From positions 1 to 39,714 of the forward strand of contig CALLAT010000135.1 in the NCBI GenBank assembly GCA_938002085.1: DNA of 39,714 bases, given 5' to 3'. Under the pieces are notes generated by a model. That model did no database searches and was not told the origin of the DNA. It was given only the letters and a program-made list of their open reading frames with translations. Positions 33,242-39,714 of the stretch are shown one piece after another. The stretch is from an uncultured Pseudanabaenaceae cyanobacterium (lineage in GTDB: Bacteria > Cyanobacteriota > Cyanobacteriia > PCC-9006 > JAAUQQ01). Position numbers and translations under genes: made by a program. Each line of letters begins with the position of its first letter. Positions within the stretch are counted from its first letter, which is position 1.

Positions 33242-33878
33242 CTCATAGAGCAAACCACTCACATCTCAGCGTAGCCCCTGCAAGTTCGGCTGCGCTGGGA
33301 TTTCTGCTTTCTGGGTCCAGAAATAGAGTTCTGCCGATTACAACAACGATGGCTGAGCACGGCTAGACCGTCACAGACTCAATATCATCAGCTAGCGACA
33401 ATCACTAAAATTGAAGTAAAGCTCGGGGAACGCTCCGAACGGAGTATCAGCGCATTGCCCCAGGTTAGTTGGAGTTACGTTGGGTAGAGACCTGGCTCAA
33501 GGAAGTTGCGGATGTTTCCCGAGCGGTGTAGTCATTATGGCTGAGGGAGCTGGGGATTGCGAAGAGGGAGTACGTAGGATTTATGCTGCTTTTTTACTCT
33601 GCTGACCTAGGCTTTACAAAATAGGCTGCTAAAGCGCTATTAGTGCCATGTTTCTCAAGATCCACCCCGTAGGTCTACGGGGTTCAATGAGATGCCGCCC
33701 TTTAAGCGGAGTTCAGCAGTTGCAGAGATGCCATGTCATTGAGGTTTTCAATGGCATGCCCTGGGACAACTCAAGGTAAACCTGAAGTGCCCTAAAGCTT
33801 CTAGACTAAAGCGCTGAGGAGGGCCTATGGGGCGATAGGATGGAGGCTTAATAAATTTCCTTTCCTGGCTCGCTCGAT
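33242..33878. other. Spacer before ycf51
   Basis: This 637-base stretch has no gene I can support. It holds the terminator at 33265-33310 and a compact perfect hairpin ACCCCGTAG-GT-CTACGGGGT at 33664-33683. A weaker inverted repeat (CATTGA/TCAATG) lies around 33737-33760. The promoter of ycf51 should be in the last part, but no clear box was seen. Confidence 0.5.
33265..33310 (+). terminator. Probable terminator after TPR copy B
   Basis: CTCAGCGTAGCC (33265-33276) pairs with GGCTGCGCTGGG (33288-33299), a 12-bp stem with two G-U pairs, followed by a mixed T-rich tail (ATTTCTGCTTTCT). It lies 24 bases after the stop codon. Confidence 0.65.
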
Positions 33879-34409
33879 ATGACTTTTATCTCCGTTGGTG
33901 ATCTGTTGATCATTTCCAAGTGGCTAGCGATTACCACCGTGGTTCTAGGTGCTGCCACGACGATATCTTTCATCGCGGGTTGGAGCTGGCGCTTCCGCCT
34001 AGTCGGAGTGACCAGCTTTATGGGCGTGCTGGCCGGAAGCTTCTTCGGCCTAGGCGTGAGCCTATATCCCCGCATTGCCGTGGAAGGAGCAGAGCGCTTC
34101 AGCGTCGTTTATGACGGGGGCGGATCCCAGATTGTTGTGGCAGTTCCAGCCAAAGCCATCAGCGAAGAAACGGTCGAGGCGACTCTAAAGCAGGCCGCTT
34201 ACGATTCTTTCTCCCCCGGTCGTTTTGGCGAAACTGCAACGGAAAAGATGAACATCCGGCTCCGGACTGTCATTCATCAGGACGGCGGTGCTTCAGAGCT
34301 ATTGCTACTGGGACAAGTCAAGCGGTCCATGTCCGTCCGAGAGGATGAGAACATGGAGTTTGAGGTTTATCCCGAAAATCTGGCGCAGTTACCCGAAATT
34401 GCGTCTTAG
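33879..34409 (+). CDS. ycf51: Ycf51 family protein (DUF2518)
   Basis: The 176-residue product matches Ycf51, a membrane protein of cyanobacteria and some algal plastids with no known function. Two membrane segments lie at about residues 8-35 and 40-66. They are joined by WSWRFRLVGVTSFMGVLAG, the most conserved family segment. Then comes a soluble part with ERFSVVYDGGGSQIVVAVPA, and the protein ends PENLAQLPEIAS. The ATG has no obvious ribosome-binding site. A strong terminator follows at 34439-34470. No neighbour suggests a pathway. Confidence 0.9.
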   Translation: MTFISVGDLLIISKWLAITTVVLGAATTISFIAGWSWRFRLVGVTSFMGVLAGSFFGLGVSLYPRIAVEGAERFSVVYDGGGSQIVVAVPAKAISEETVEATLKQAAYDSFSPGRFGETATEKMNIRLRTVIHQDGGASELLLLGQVKRSMSVREDENMEFEVYPENLAQLPEIAS

Positions 34410-34438
34410 CATTGAGGACTGAATTCAGGTCATGAGGA

Positions 34439-34470
34439 GAAGTCGGGGTGGTGCTCCGGCTTCTTTTTTT
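34439..34470 (+). terminator. Intrinsic terminator after ycf51
   Basis: GAAGTCGGGG (34439-34448) pairs with CTCCGGCTTC (34454-34463) through ten pairs, two of them G-U, and is followed by seven T residues. Confidence 0.9.
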
Positions 34471-34507
34471 GGGTAAATCAACTTTTGATTGTTTGAGGAG
34501 AACAGTG

Positions 34508-34864
34508 ATGGTACTTAAGGTGTACGGCATTCCCAACTGTGGGACCTGCAAGAAGGCGATCGCCTGGCTCAAGGACAACGATGTGGCCTATGAGTTTGTC
34601 AATACCAAGGATGAGCCGCCAAAGAAAGCACAAATTGAGCAATGGGTGGCTGCATTAACAGCCAAGCCCATGCGAAATACATCTGGCAAATCCTATCGAT
34701 CCCTGGGTGAAGAACGGAATACCTGGAGTGATGAGCAATGGGTAGCGGCATTCAGCGCAGATGCCATGTTGCTAAAGCGCCCCCTTTTTGAAAAGGATGG
34801 AGAGGCAATATTGGTGGGCTTCCGAGCCAAGCCGGAGGTCCTGGAGGAGAAGCTGAAGGGATAA
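34508..34864 (+). CDS. ArsC/Spx-family thioredoxin-fold reductase-like protein
   Basis: The 118-residue product starts MVLKVYGIPNCGTCKKAIAW, with a CxxC pair at Cys11 and Cys14 at the start of helix 1 as in Spx/MgsR and some ArsC-like proteins. It has the rest of the ArsC-family pattern: RNTSGKSYRSLGEE, then LLKRPLFEKDGEAILVGF near the end. True arsenate reductases of this fold use the first cysteine with glutathione, while YffB- and Spx-like members serve other thiol or regulatory roles. Sequence alone does not choose between these. GAGGAG nine bases upstream supports the ATG at 34508; the longer frame starting at 34448 begins inside the upstream terminator. No ars gene is nearby. Confidence 0.85.
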   Translation: MVLKVYGIPNCGTCKKAIAWLKDNDVAYEFVNTKDEPPKKAQIEQWVAALTAKPMRNTSGKSYRSLGEERNTWSDEQWVAAFSADAMLLKRPLFEKDGEAILVGFRAKPEVLEEKLKG

Positions 34865-34936
34865 CGCCTTTCACTCGTCCAGACTGGCCAGAGTTCGACC
34901 CGAGGCCATACCCCCCTCTCTTCACGCCTTCTCCTC

Positions 34937-34990
34937 AAGGAGCAGTGAAAAGCAAAGGCCCAAATTAGGCTTTTGGCCTTCGGCTCCTTT
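34937..34990 (+). terminator. Possible terminator-like hairpin after the ArsC-family gene
   Basis: AAGGAGC (34937-34943) pairs with GCTCCTT (34983-34989). Inside, AAGGCC/GGCCTT can pair too. The structure lies 73 bases after the stop codon, with only TTT following, so it is a modest candidate. Confidence 0.45.
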
Positions 34991-35435
34991 AAGAGTCAAG
35001 GCTGGGGAAGGGAGTAGTTGCTGAACTGTCGAACTTCGGCTAGAACAAGACCTCAATAAAACAAACGATTGCCTATAAGAAATTTCGAACTGGCTCATTT
35101 TTTGAGACCGAGCCTAGTAGGGCAAATTACGATACCAGCTAGGAGACGCTATATTTTTGATTAAGAATGAATCTAGAAGCAAGGGAGATAAAGTCTACAA
35201 ATTAGATTAGGTCGTCGCTGACCATCTTTATCCAGCTTATTTCTAAGCTTTATACAAGTTGAGTCTGCTGTAGAAATATGGTCTTTTCTAGATTTATAAA
35301 AGTAATTGCTAGGTCAATTCCAGTCATCGCAACAACACAATGAGTGCAAGAACAAATCCAAGTTGTTCTTGCACTCATTGTTCTCTGTGAAAGGGTCTAA
35401 TCCATTAAGCGAACTAGACGCTTCACTGGTATGCA
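34991..35435. other. Spacer with a long perfect hairpin
   Basis: No supportable gene in this 445-base AT-richer stretch. Its one clear feature is the 19-bp perfect inverted repeat at 35337-35381. A 63-codon plus-strand frame at 35306-35497 begins just upstream of that hairpin and runs through it; it is not gene-like. Confidence 0.5.
35337..35381. repeat. Perfect 19-bp inverted repeat
   Basis: ACAATGAGTGCAAGAACAA (35337-35355) pairs without mismatch with TTGTTCTTGCACTCATTGT (35363-35381) around a 7-base loop. No T-run follows on the plus strand. On the minus strand the sequence after the stem is GTTGTTGCG. It lies between a plus-strand and a minus-strand gene and may be a bidirectional terminator or a small mobile-type repeat. 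Confidence 0.75.
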
Positions 35436-35726
35436 CTACAGACTGCAATCAGCCCCATATTTACGGACTTGGCTTTTGCGATCGGCGGAGACTCTAAAGC
35501 AAGATTCTCCGTTAGCCGCTTGGAGACGCATCTGATGACTGACAAAAGAACTAACACTGGGAAACACCAGAGCGACTGACGCCGTGACTGCGATCGCCTG
35601 GATAATGAACTTCGGCTTGGGGGCAACCCAAGTCTGAGCGAGAACGGGATGACGAAGCTGTTTGATCGTGAGCATGGGCTTTGCTGAATGACGGCTCGAC
35701 GAGTGATTCAGGTTTAGTTTGCCCAA
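35436..35726 (-). CDS. Doubtful small protein with one membrane segment
   Basis: A 96-codon frame (TTG start) or a 79-codon frame from an internal ATG (MLTIKQLRHPVLAQTWVAPK) has a hydrophobic stretch FIIQAIAVTASVALVFPSVS that could be a membrane or signal segment, and two cysteines near the C-terminus. No ribosome-binding site precedes either start, and I recognise no family. It lies 135 bases downstream of the large TPR gene on the same strand. It is listed because the hydrophobic segment looks protein-like. Confidence 0.3.
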   Translation of the reverse strand: MGKLNLNHSSSRHSAKPMLTIKQLRHPVLAQTWVAPKPKFIIQAIAVTASVALVFPSVSSFVSHQMRLQAANGESCFRVSADRKSQVRKYGADCSL

Positions 35727-35861
35727 TGCAAAAGACGGATCTCAAAGAAGGCTAGAAGCTTTACGCTTCTTTACTGGCCTAGATTACAACTGTTAGATTC
35801 TCCTGACTGACTCCGGCTTATTACCGGATCCTGTGCTGTAAGAACTGCGCATTTTCACGCG

Positions 35862-37478
35862 CTAAAAGCGAGACGAATCAATGGATAAGTCAGCTCTAGC
35901 CCAGCTCTGTTCAAAGTCCTGATCCACCTCAGAGGAGGACTGCTGTTGAGCAAGCAGTGCCTTTTTCAACCCCACCAGTGACCAACCATTATGGGGATGA
36001 TCGTTCAGCTCATCACGATAAACTTGCTCAGCTTCGGGATAGCGCTCCGCTGCTAGCAAGTTAGCCCCCAGCCAATGACGAACTGAAAAAGGCAGTTGCT
36101 CCGGTTCGTCATACACAAGTTGATCTTCTAGCAACACAGCTGCGGTCTGCGCTGCGATCGCCCCATCTAGATCCCCCAAGGCTTGTTTAATCTCCCCATC
36201 CAAAATCCCCCCCACAATCATCAGTAAATCTTTCACAGGACTCTGTCGAAAAACGGTTTGAGCTGAAGCCTGGCTCGCCTGGAGTTGCGCGAGAAACTGC
36301 TGAGCCAGCTCAGTATTGCCTTGACGAAGCTGACTGTAACCCTGGGCAAAATCCCACAAGCCACCGGCCATTTCTGCCTCGGGTCGCTGAGTCATTCCCA
36401 GGATGGTATCAAACTGGCCGAAGCGCAGCAGGGTCAACAGTTGAAAACTAATATCGCCGGATTGAGTCCCATAGTCCTGAGCAGACTGGATCGCGATCGC
36501 GCTCTGGCCATCCATCGAGGCTGTATAGAGCAACATTTGCAGATTATGGCCGTGGTAAACCGCCAATCCATTTCCTTGGGCAGCCTTCGCATCAGTATGC
36601 AGCGCATGCTGATTCGCCTTCACACTGTCTCCCCATCTCCCAACTTCATTCCAAGTGTGGGATGGCATGTGATTGATATGGCTCACGCCAGGAATTGCAT
36701 CACTAATATATTCTGCACAGGGCTCCGCCCGCTCCGGCTCCGCAGTGGCCTCCGTTGCATGGATATAAAGATGACAAGCACCACCATGGCGAATATTGCG
36801 ATCTAAAACAGTTTCAAACACCATCAAGAGCTTTTGAACCTGGGGATTACTTAAATCTCGGGTGCCTCGCCTGGGTTCTAACAAGAATAGTGATTCACCA
36901 TAAAGTGTCACAGCATCCAGGTCATCGGGGTAACGCTGAGCAACCTCCTCCATGGCCTTGGCATAGGCTAAGTCTCGCCCTGGCTGGGTTTCAGGATCAA
37001 AACTTGGACCATAGCGAAGGGCGATCGCTTGAATCAGGGCCTGTTCTCCAGGCGTTGCCGTTTTGGCCAAAGCAACAGCTTGCTGCGCCGCAGCAAAAGC
37101 TTTTGGAGCCTCTTCCGCAGTCATCGGTTCATTGAGATAGCCCCCTAAAGCCCAAGCCTCTCCCCAGTAACACATTGCACAAGCAGGATCTGCCTGCTCT
37201 GCTGCCTGAAAGGAACGCACAGCTTCAGGCTTCGCGAATCCATACCGGAGTTGAACCCCCTGATCAAAATAAGCCTGAGCCTGGGCTTCAGCAGTATATA
37301 TTTCATGATGAAAATCTCCGACCAGCGCTTCTCCATATAGGGGAATTGCAGAAGAACTCCATCCAAACCCAGCCACCAATCGAGGCAAGTTGTTATAGAC
37401 AACCACGGAGCCTGCTAAAACCATCCCCAGACCAAACAAGAGGATGAGTCGAGCTGCTTTACTACTCTGTTGAAACAC
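35862..37478 (-). CDS. Large TPR protein with conserved His/Cys motifs
   Basis: The 538-residue product (GTG start) begins with a signal-anchor segment, about residues 9-28, so the rest is probably periplasmic or extracytoplasmic. TPR-like helices open (EAVRSFQAAEQADPACAMCYWGEAWALGG). A dense His/Cys region follows: Cys100/Cys103 (CAMC), HGGACHLYIHATEA (His231, Cys235, His236, His240), and VSHINHMPSHTW (His267, His270, His274). This HxxxH-HMPSH pattern recurs in a widespread bacterial TPR family of unknown function and looks like a metal site, which is inference. The C-terminal third has more TPR pairs (RYPEAEQVYRDELNDHPHNGWSL). A TATAAT box lies directly upstream of the GTG. The start may therefore be leaderless, or move to Met19 at 37424, which would shorten the anchor. 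Confidence 0.75.
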   Translation of the reverse strand: MFQQSSKAARLILLFGLGMVLAGSVVVYNNLPRLVAGFGWSSSAIPLYGEALVGDFHHEIYTAEAQAQAYFDQGVQLRYGFAKPEAVRSFQAAEQADPACAMCYWGEAWALGGYLNEPMTAEEAPKAFAAAQQAVALAKTATPGEQALIQAIALRYGPSFDPETQPGRDLAYAKAMEEVAQRYPDDLDAVTLYGESLFLLEPRRGTRDLSNPQVQKLLMVFETVLDRNIRHGGACHLYIHATEATAEPERAEPCAEYISDAIPGVSHINHMPSHTWNEVGRWGDSVKANQHALHTDAKAAQGNGLAVYHGHNLQMLLYTASMDGQSAIAIQSAQDYGTQSGDISFQLLTLLRFGQFDTILGMTQRPEAEMAGGLWDFAQGYSQLRQGNTELAQQFLAQLQASQASAQTVFRQSPVKDLLMIVGGILDGEIKQALGDLDGAIAAQTAAVLLEDQLVYDEPEQLPFSVRHWLGANLLAAERYPEAEQVYRDELNDHPHNGWSLVGLKKALLAQQQSSSEVDQDFEQSWARADLSIDSSRF

Positions 37479-37481
37479 TAA

Positions 37482-37487
37482 ATTATA
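37482..37487 (-). promoter_or_regulatory. TATAAT box abutting the TPR gene start
   Basis: A perfect TATAAT on the minus strand ends only three bases before the GTG at 37478. Transcription would begin about at or after that codon, which implies a leaderless message or a later start. The -35 region (GGGTGT) is poor. Confidence 0.35.
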
Positions 37488-37761
37488 AAAATAAGATTAA
37501 GCTCACACCCGAAATTTAGCATATCCAAATGACGAGCTTTGCACTCCGGTCCAACGCCGCAGCTGGGAGAGACAAGAGAGAACCAGAGTCGCCCCAAAAG
37601 CTCCGAGCAAATAGGCTTCAACGGAAAAAACCGGCAACTAATCAGGACAGAGTCCTTAACTTAGCTACCGGCGGGATAATTTCTTATCCAAACACACAAG
37701 AAAAAAATCAAACAGGCTCCAAAGTCACTCCACAAGAGCTACCCAGAAGCCGAGCAACTAT

Positions 37762-37992
37762 TTAGCAAGGACCACCAAAGGTCGCATCAGGGGTGATATT
37801 CACCAAAGAGCTACCTGCTGCGGCACCGCTACTGCCGCCAGCAACCACAGTGGTAACGCCTGCGATGGTGACTGAAATAGTATCTCCAGCACCACCACTC
37901 TTGGTCACGGAACCAACTTGCTGCTCAGTGATGTTCTCAACCGAGCCATAGGACGTTAGCGTAGGACTAACCCATGTTTTTGAGTTATTCAT
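37762..37992 (-). CDS. RiPP-like precursor peptide with a lasso-type leader
   Basis: This 76-residue peptide starts MNNSKTWVSPTLTSYGSVEN. Its residues fit the lasso-leader consensus (aromatic)xxPxLxxxGxxxxxT exactly: Trp7, Pro10, Leu12, Gly16, Thr22. The threonine is the penultimate leader residue in lasso peptides, which predicts a cut after Glu23. The remaining 53 residues (QQVGSVTKSGGAGDTISVT...) are Gly/Ala/Ser/Thr/Val-rich and end in DATFGGPC with one terminal Cys. No acidic residue sits 7-9 positions after the predicted cut, so a normal lasso ring cannot form. No RRE, protease or cyclase gene is in the window. It has a weak AAGAG ribosome-binding site and a T-rich tail after the stop codon. 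Other leader-sharing families of unknown product are known in cyanobacteria. Confidence is for a real gene; the product type is open. Confidence 0.7.
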   Translation of the reverse strand: MNNSKTWVSPTLTSYGSVENITEQQVGSVTKSGGAGDTISVTIAGVTTVVAGGSSGAAAGSSLVNITPDATFGGPC

Positions 37993-38705
37993 AGTATTTT
38001 AGCTCTTGCAGATCGTCATTATGTACGAGAAATTCGGATTTACTTCGCTGGTACTTCCTGAAGACACTCGCAGCAATCCTGTGACAGAAATCACTGAATC
38101 ACAGCTAGGAAATAGGAAGGAACAGGCTCATGTAAATTCCTGCTTGATTGACATCTTTTACTAGTTTGAATCAAATCAAACTTAATTCAATGTCTATTCC
38201 AATAGCCACATCTTGCGTTTCTGTAGAATCTCTGACAACAGCCATCTGGCTTTCACATCTAAAAGAACATAATGGCTGCATAATCCCACAGCTTATTTAA
38301 AGCTTCTCTGAAGCCAGGAACCCCTTAAAACTCTCTAATAGCTAGAAAATCATCTCTTTTAGACGAAAAATGATCTTACAAAGAAATATATTCCTACAAA
38401 TAGCTTGATCATATTTCCTACTTTAACAACTTATTTATTTTTAATAATCACATATATTCAAGCGATCTAGCGGAGTTAAATGTATAAAAAACAACTACTT
38501 GAACAGAAAATATCCCAGAAAATACAGGTCGATCTAATTAATAAGCAACTCAGAATTGAGAACCTCCTAGATTCAGAGTGATTTATTTTTAACTCGGGAA
38601 ATTGATGCCTTTGGATAGATTGCTTCTCAGCAGAGATTCTGACCACTACGATCCATCTTTTCTTCAATATTGTTGTTGAAGCTTTTACAGCCAGATATAG
38701 ATAAA
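37993..38705. other. Long AT-rich spacer upstream of the precursor peptide
   Basis: I see no gene in this 713-base stretch. Its composition is clearly more AT-rich than its neighbours. A 77-codon minus-strand frame at 38476-38709 has no ribosome-binding site and an odd Cys/Ser-rich composition, so it is not called. It may hold the promoter of the precursor peptide gene. Confidence 0.5.
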
Positions 38706-39506
38706 TCAATCTAAAATAATCATCTCAGTATTGAGATGGAGTTGACCCGAATTTTGATGTATCAAATTTTGCCCAAACCAGATTTTTCCTTTTTCGAGTC
38801 GAAACTTGGCCAGGGTCAGTAGGGGTTCTTTGTTTTGAATGCCACTGTTTTGGTCGACACCGGGGACAGAGCAGCGATCGCATCGCTTGGGCAAGTCAAA
38901 GGTAATCTCACCAATTTTGATCTGCTTCCAACCATCTTCTGCAAAGGCTTCACAGCCTGTGACAACTAGGTTGGGGCGGAACCGGTTCATGGGCACGGGC
39001 TCGCTCAGGCGCTGGTTAAGGTCAGCCAGGGAAGCTTCGGAAATCAGCAAGAAAGGATAGGCATCGGCAAAGCTGACGAGCTTGTCGTCGCCGAGCTGGC
39101 CATGGGCGGTGGGGCGCTGGCTCTGGTCTGGCATGTATACAAGCTGGCAGGGCGTTTCCAGGAAGCTGCTGAACCAGGTCTGGGCTGCTGCCCCCATGGA
39201 TAGCGCTTGGCAGCGATCGCCCCAAACTTCTACTTCCAAAGCTGTAGCCTCGGTTCCAGGCTCCAATGGCAAGGCTAAATCAGCCATGCCGGGGGCAGAA
39301 AGTTCCAGCTGGGTCGTTAGGCCGACGCGAATTAAGGCCATGCGCGGATGTTTGCGCTGGGTCATGAACTTCCCCTTGGGGTCCACGACCATCCAGCGGC
39401 GATCGTGCTTGAGACCGCGATCGCTGACTTCTGCCTCGCTTAGGGCAATACCGGCTGCAGATTTAATCGGATAGATGTGCAGGCCACTGAGGGTAATGTT
39501 AGCCAT
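38706..39506 (-). CDS. MOSC-domain protein with MOSC N-terminal beta barrel (YcbX-like)
   Basis: The 266-residue product has the N-terminal beta barrel of this family: LHIYPIKSAAGIALSEAEVS, then GLKHDRRWMVVDPKGKFMTQ. It also has a C-terminal MOSC domain: RFRPNLVVTGCEAFAEDGWK, then LPKRCDRCSVPGVDQNSG. MOSC domains bind molybdenum cofactor or carry sulfur; the conserved cysteine in the C-terminal CDRC segment is the usual candidate ligand. Family members include the molybdenum enzymes YcbX and mARC, which reduce N-hydroxylated compounds. The length is typical and there is no signal peptide, so it is probably cytosolic. Partner redox genes are not in the window. Another minus-strand gene lies 42 bases upstream, so the two may share a transcript. 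Confidence 0.9.
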   Translation of the reverse strand: MANITLSGLHIYPIKSAAGIALSEAEVSDRGLKHDRRWMVVDPKGKFMTQRKHPRMALIRVGLTTQLELSAPGMADLALPLEPGTEATALEVEVWGDRCQALSMGAAAQTWFSSFLETPCQLVYMPDQSQRPTAHGQLGDDKLVSFADAYPFLLISEASLADLNQRLSEPVPMNRFRPNLVVTGCEAFAEDGWKQIKIGEITFDLPKRCDRCSVPGVDQNSGIQNKEPLLTLAKFRLEKGKIWFGQNLIHQNSGQLHLNTEMIILD

Positions 39507-39548
39507 GGCAGTTTGCCCCGATGCATCCTAGAGAGTTCGTCTCTAAGC

Positions 39549-39714
39549 CTAGGCTTCGCTGGGTCGCTGGGCAATGATTAGCATGTGGTCTTGGTAGAGG
39601 GGAACGGCCCAGTGGCGGCGTATGCGGCTGCCTGCATATTCGAACAACCATTTGCTCAGTCCTGGTGAGGAGGGATGGTTTTGCGTCCAGGTTTGAATAT
39701 TGCTAAAGCCAGCT
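39549..39714 (-). CDS. C-terminus of a possible SAM-dependent methyltransferase (cut by window edge)
   Basis: The last 54 residues of a minus-strand gene enter from the right edge: AGFSNIQTWTQ, then KWLFEYAGSRIRRHWAVPLY and HMLIIAQRP, then stop. The opening AGF and the closing beta strand resemble the end of class I methyltransferases (AGF near the start of the last strands). That is too little to prove the family. It lies 42 bases upstream of the MOSC gene on the same strand. Confidence 0.45.
   Translation of the reverse strand, partial: AGFSNIQTWTQNHPSSPGLSKWLFEYAGSRIRRHWAVPLYQDHMLIIAQRPSEA

Noticed and set aside
33664-33683. Compact hairpin ACCCCGTAG-GT-CTACGGGGT as a possible terminator or REP element
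   Set aside because: A two-base loop is sterically strained, no T-run follows, and no second copy was noticed in the window.
37529-37765. 78-codon plus-strand frame opposite the gap between the TPR gene and the precursor peptide
   Set aside because: No ribosome-binding site, basic low-complexity product, and overlap with the precursor 3' end.
38476-38709. 77-codon minus-strand frame in the AT-rich spacer
   Set aside because: Overlaps the end of the MOSC gene, lacks a ribosome-binding site and has an unnatural Cys/Ser/Ile-rich composition.

Overview
The window looks like chromosome of a cyanobacterium. HIP1-type palindromes (GCGATCGC and the GCGATCG core) recur in genes and spacers on both strands. 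The gene set includes cyanobacterial families: Ycf51, a ThiO with the conserved AAGMLAPQAE motif, paired Hsp20 genes, and a parvulin-like protein of the type found beside cyanobacterial type I exporters. No tRNA, rRNA, CRISPR array, insertion sequence or phage gene was recognised. The genus cannot be decided from the sequence.

Layout. Positions 1-1156 (minus) hold an ABC-transporter solute-binding lipoprotein and the first codons of a possible partner gene. Positions 1610-3333 (minus) hold a lysophospholipid-acyltransferase-like enzyme and a small acidic protein. Positions 3484-6372 (plus) hold a conserved protein, a lipoprotein and thiO. A small secreted protein lies at 6622-6888, followed by two terminators. 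Two Hsp20 genes diverge from a 403-bp spacer (7656-8058) that carries direct repeats and hairpins over both ribosome-binding sites. A membrane-anchored TPR protein (9176-9967) closes this half and converges on the next block through a bidirectional terminator.

The centre (31813 down to 10069, all minus) is a probable three-gene unit of about 22 kb: a parvulin/SurA-like protein, a 6518-residue giant repeat protein, and a beta-barrel outer-membrane protein with a coiled coil. The giant starts with a DUF4347 domain. It continues with hook-IN-like units, EF-hand loops, three HGL-TGD repeats, long RTX-like calcium-binding tracts and a 15-unit FG-GAP-like block inserted within the RTX tract. It has no Sec signal peptide, so type I secretion is the natural inference, but no ABC exporter or HlyD gene is in the window. 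A second copy of the TPR membrane protein lies just outside the other end of the block (32471-33241).

The right end has ycf51, an ArsC/Spx-family thioredoxin-fold gene, a large His/Cys-rich TPR protein, a 76-residue peptide with a textbook lasso-type leader but no lasso-like core (37762-37992), a MOSC-domain protein, and the C-terminus of a possible methyltransferase.

The two most interesting items are the giant surface-protein operon and the orphan RiPP-like precursor. The paired candidate RNA thermometers at the Hsp20 locus come next.
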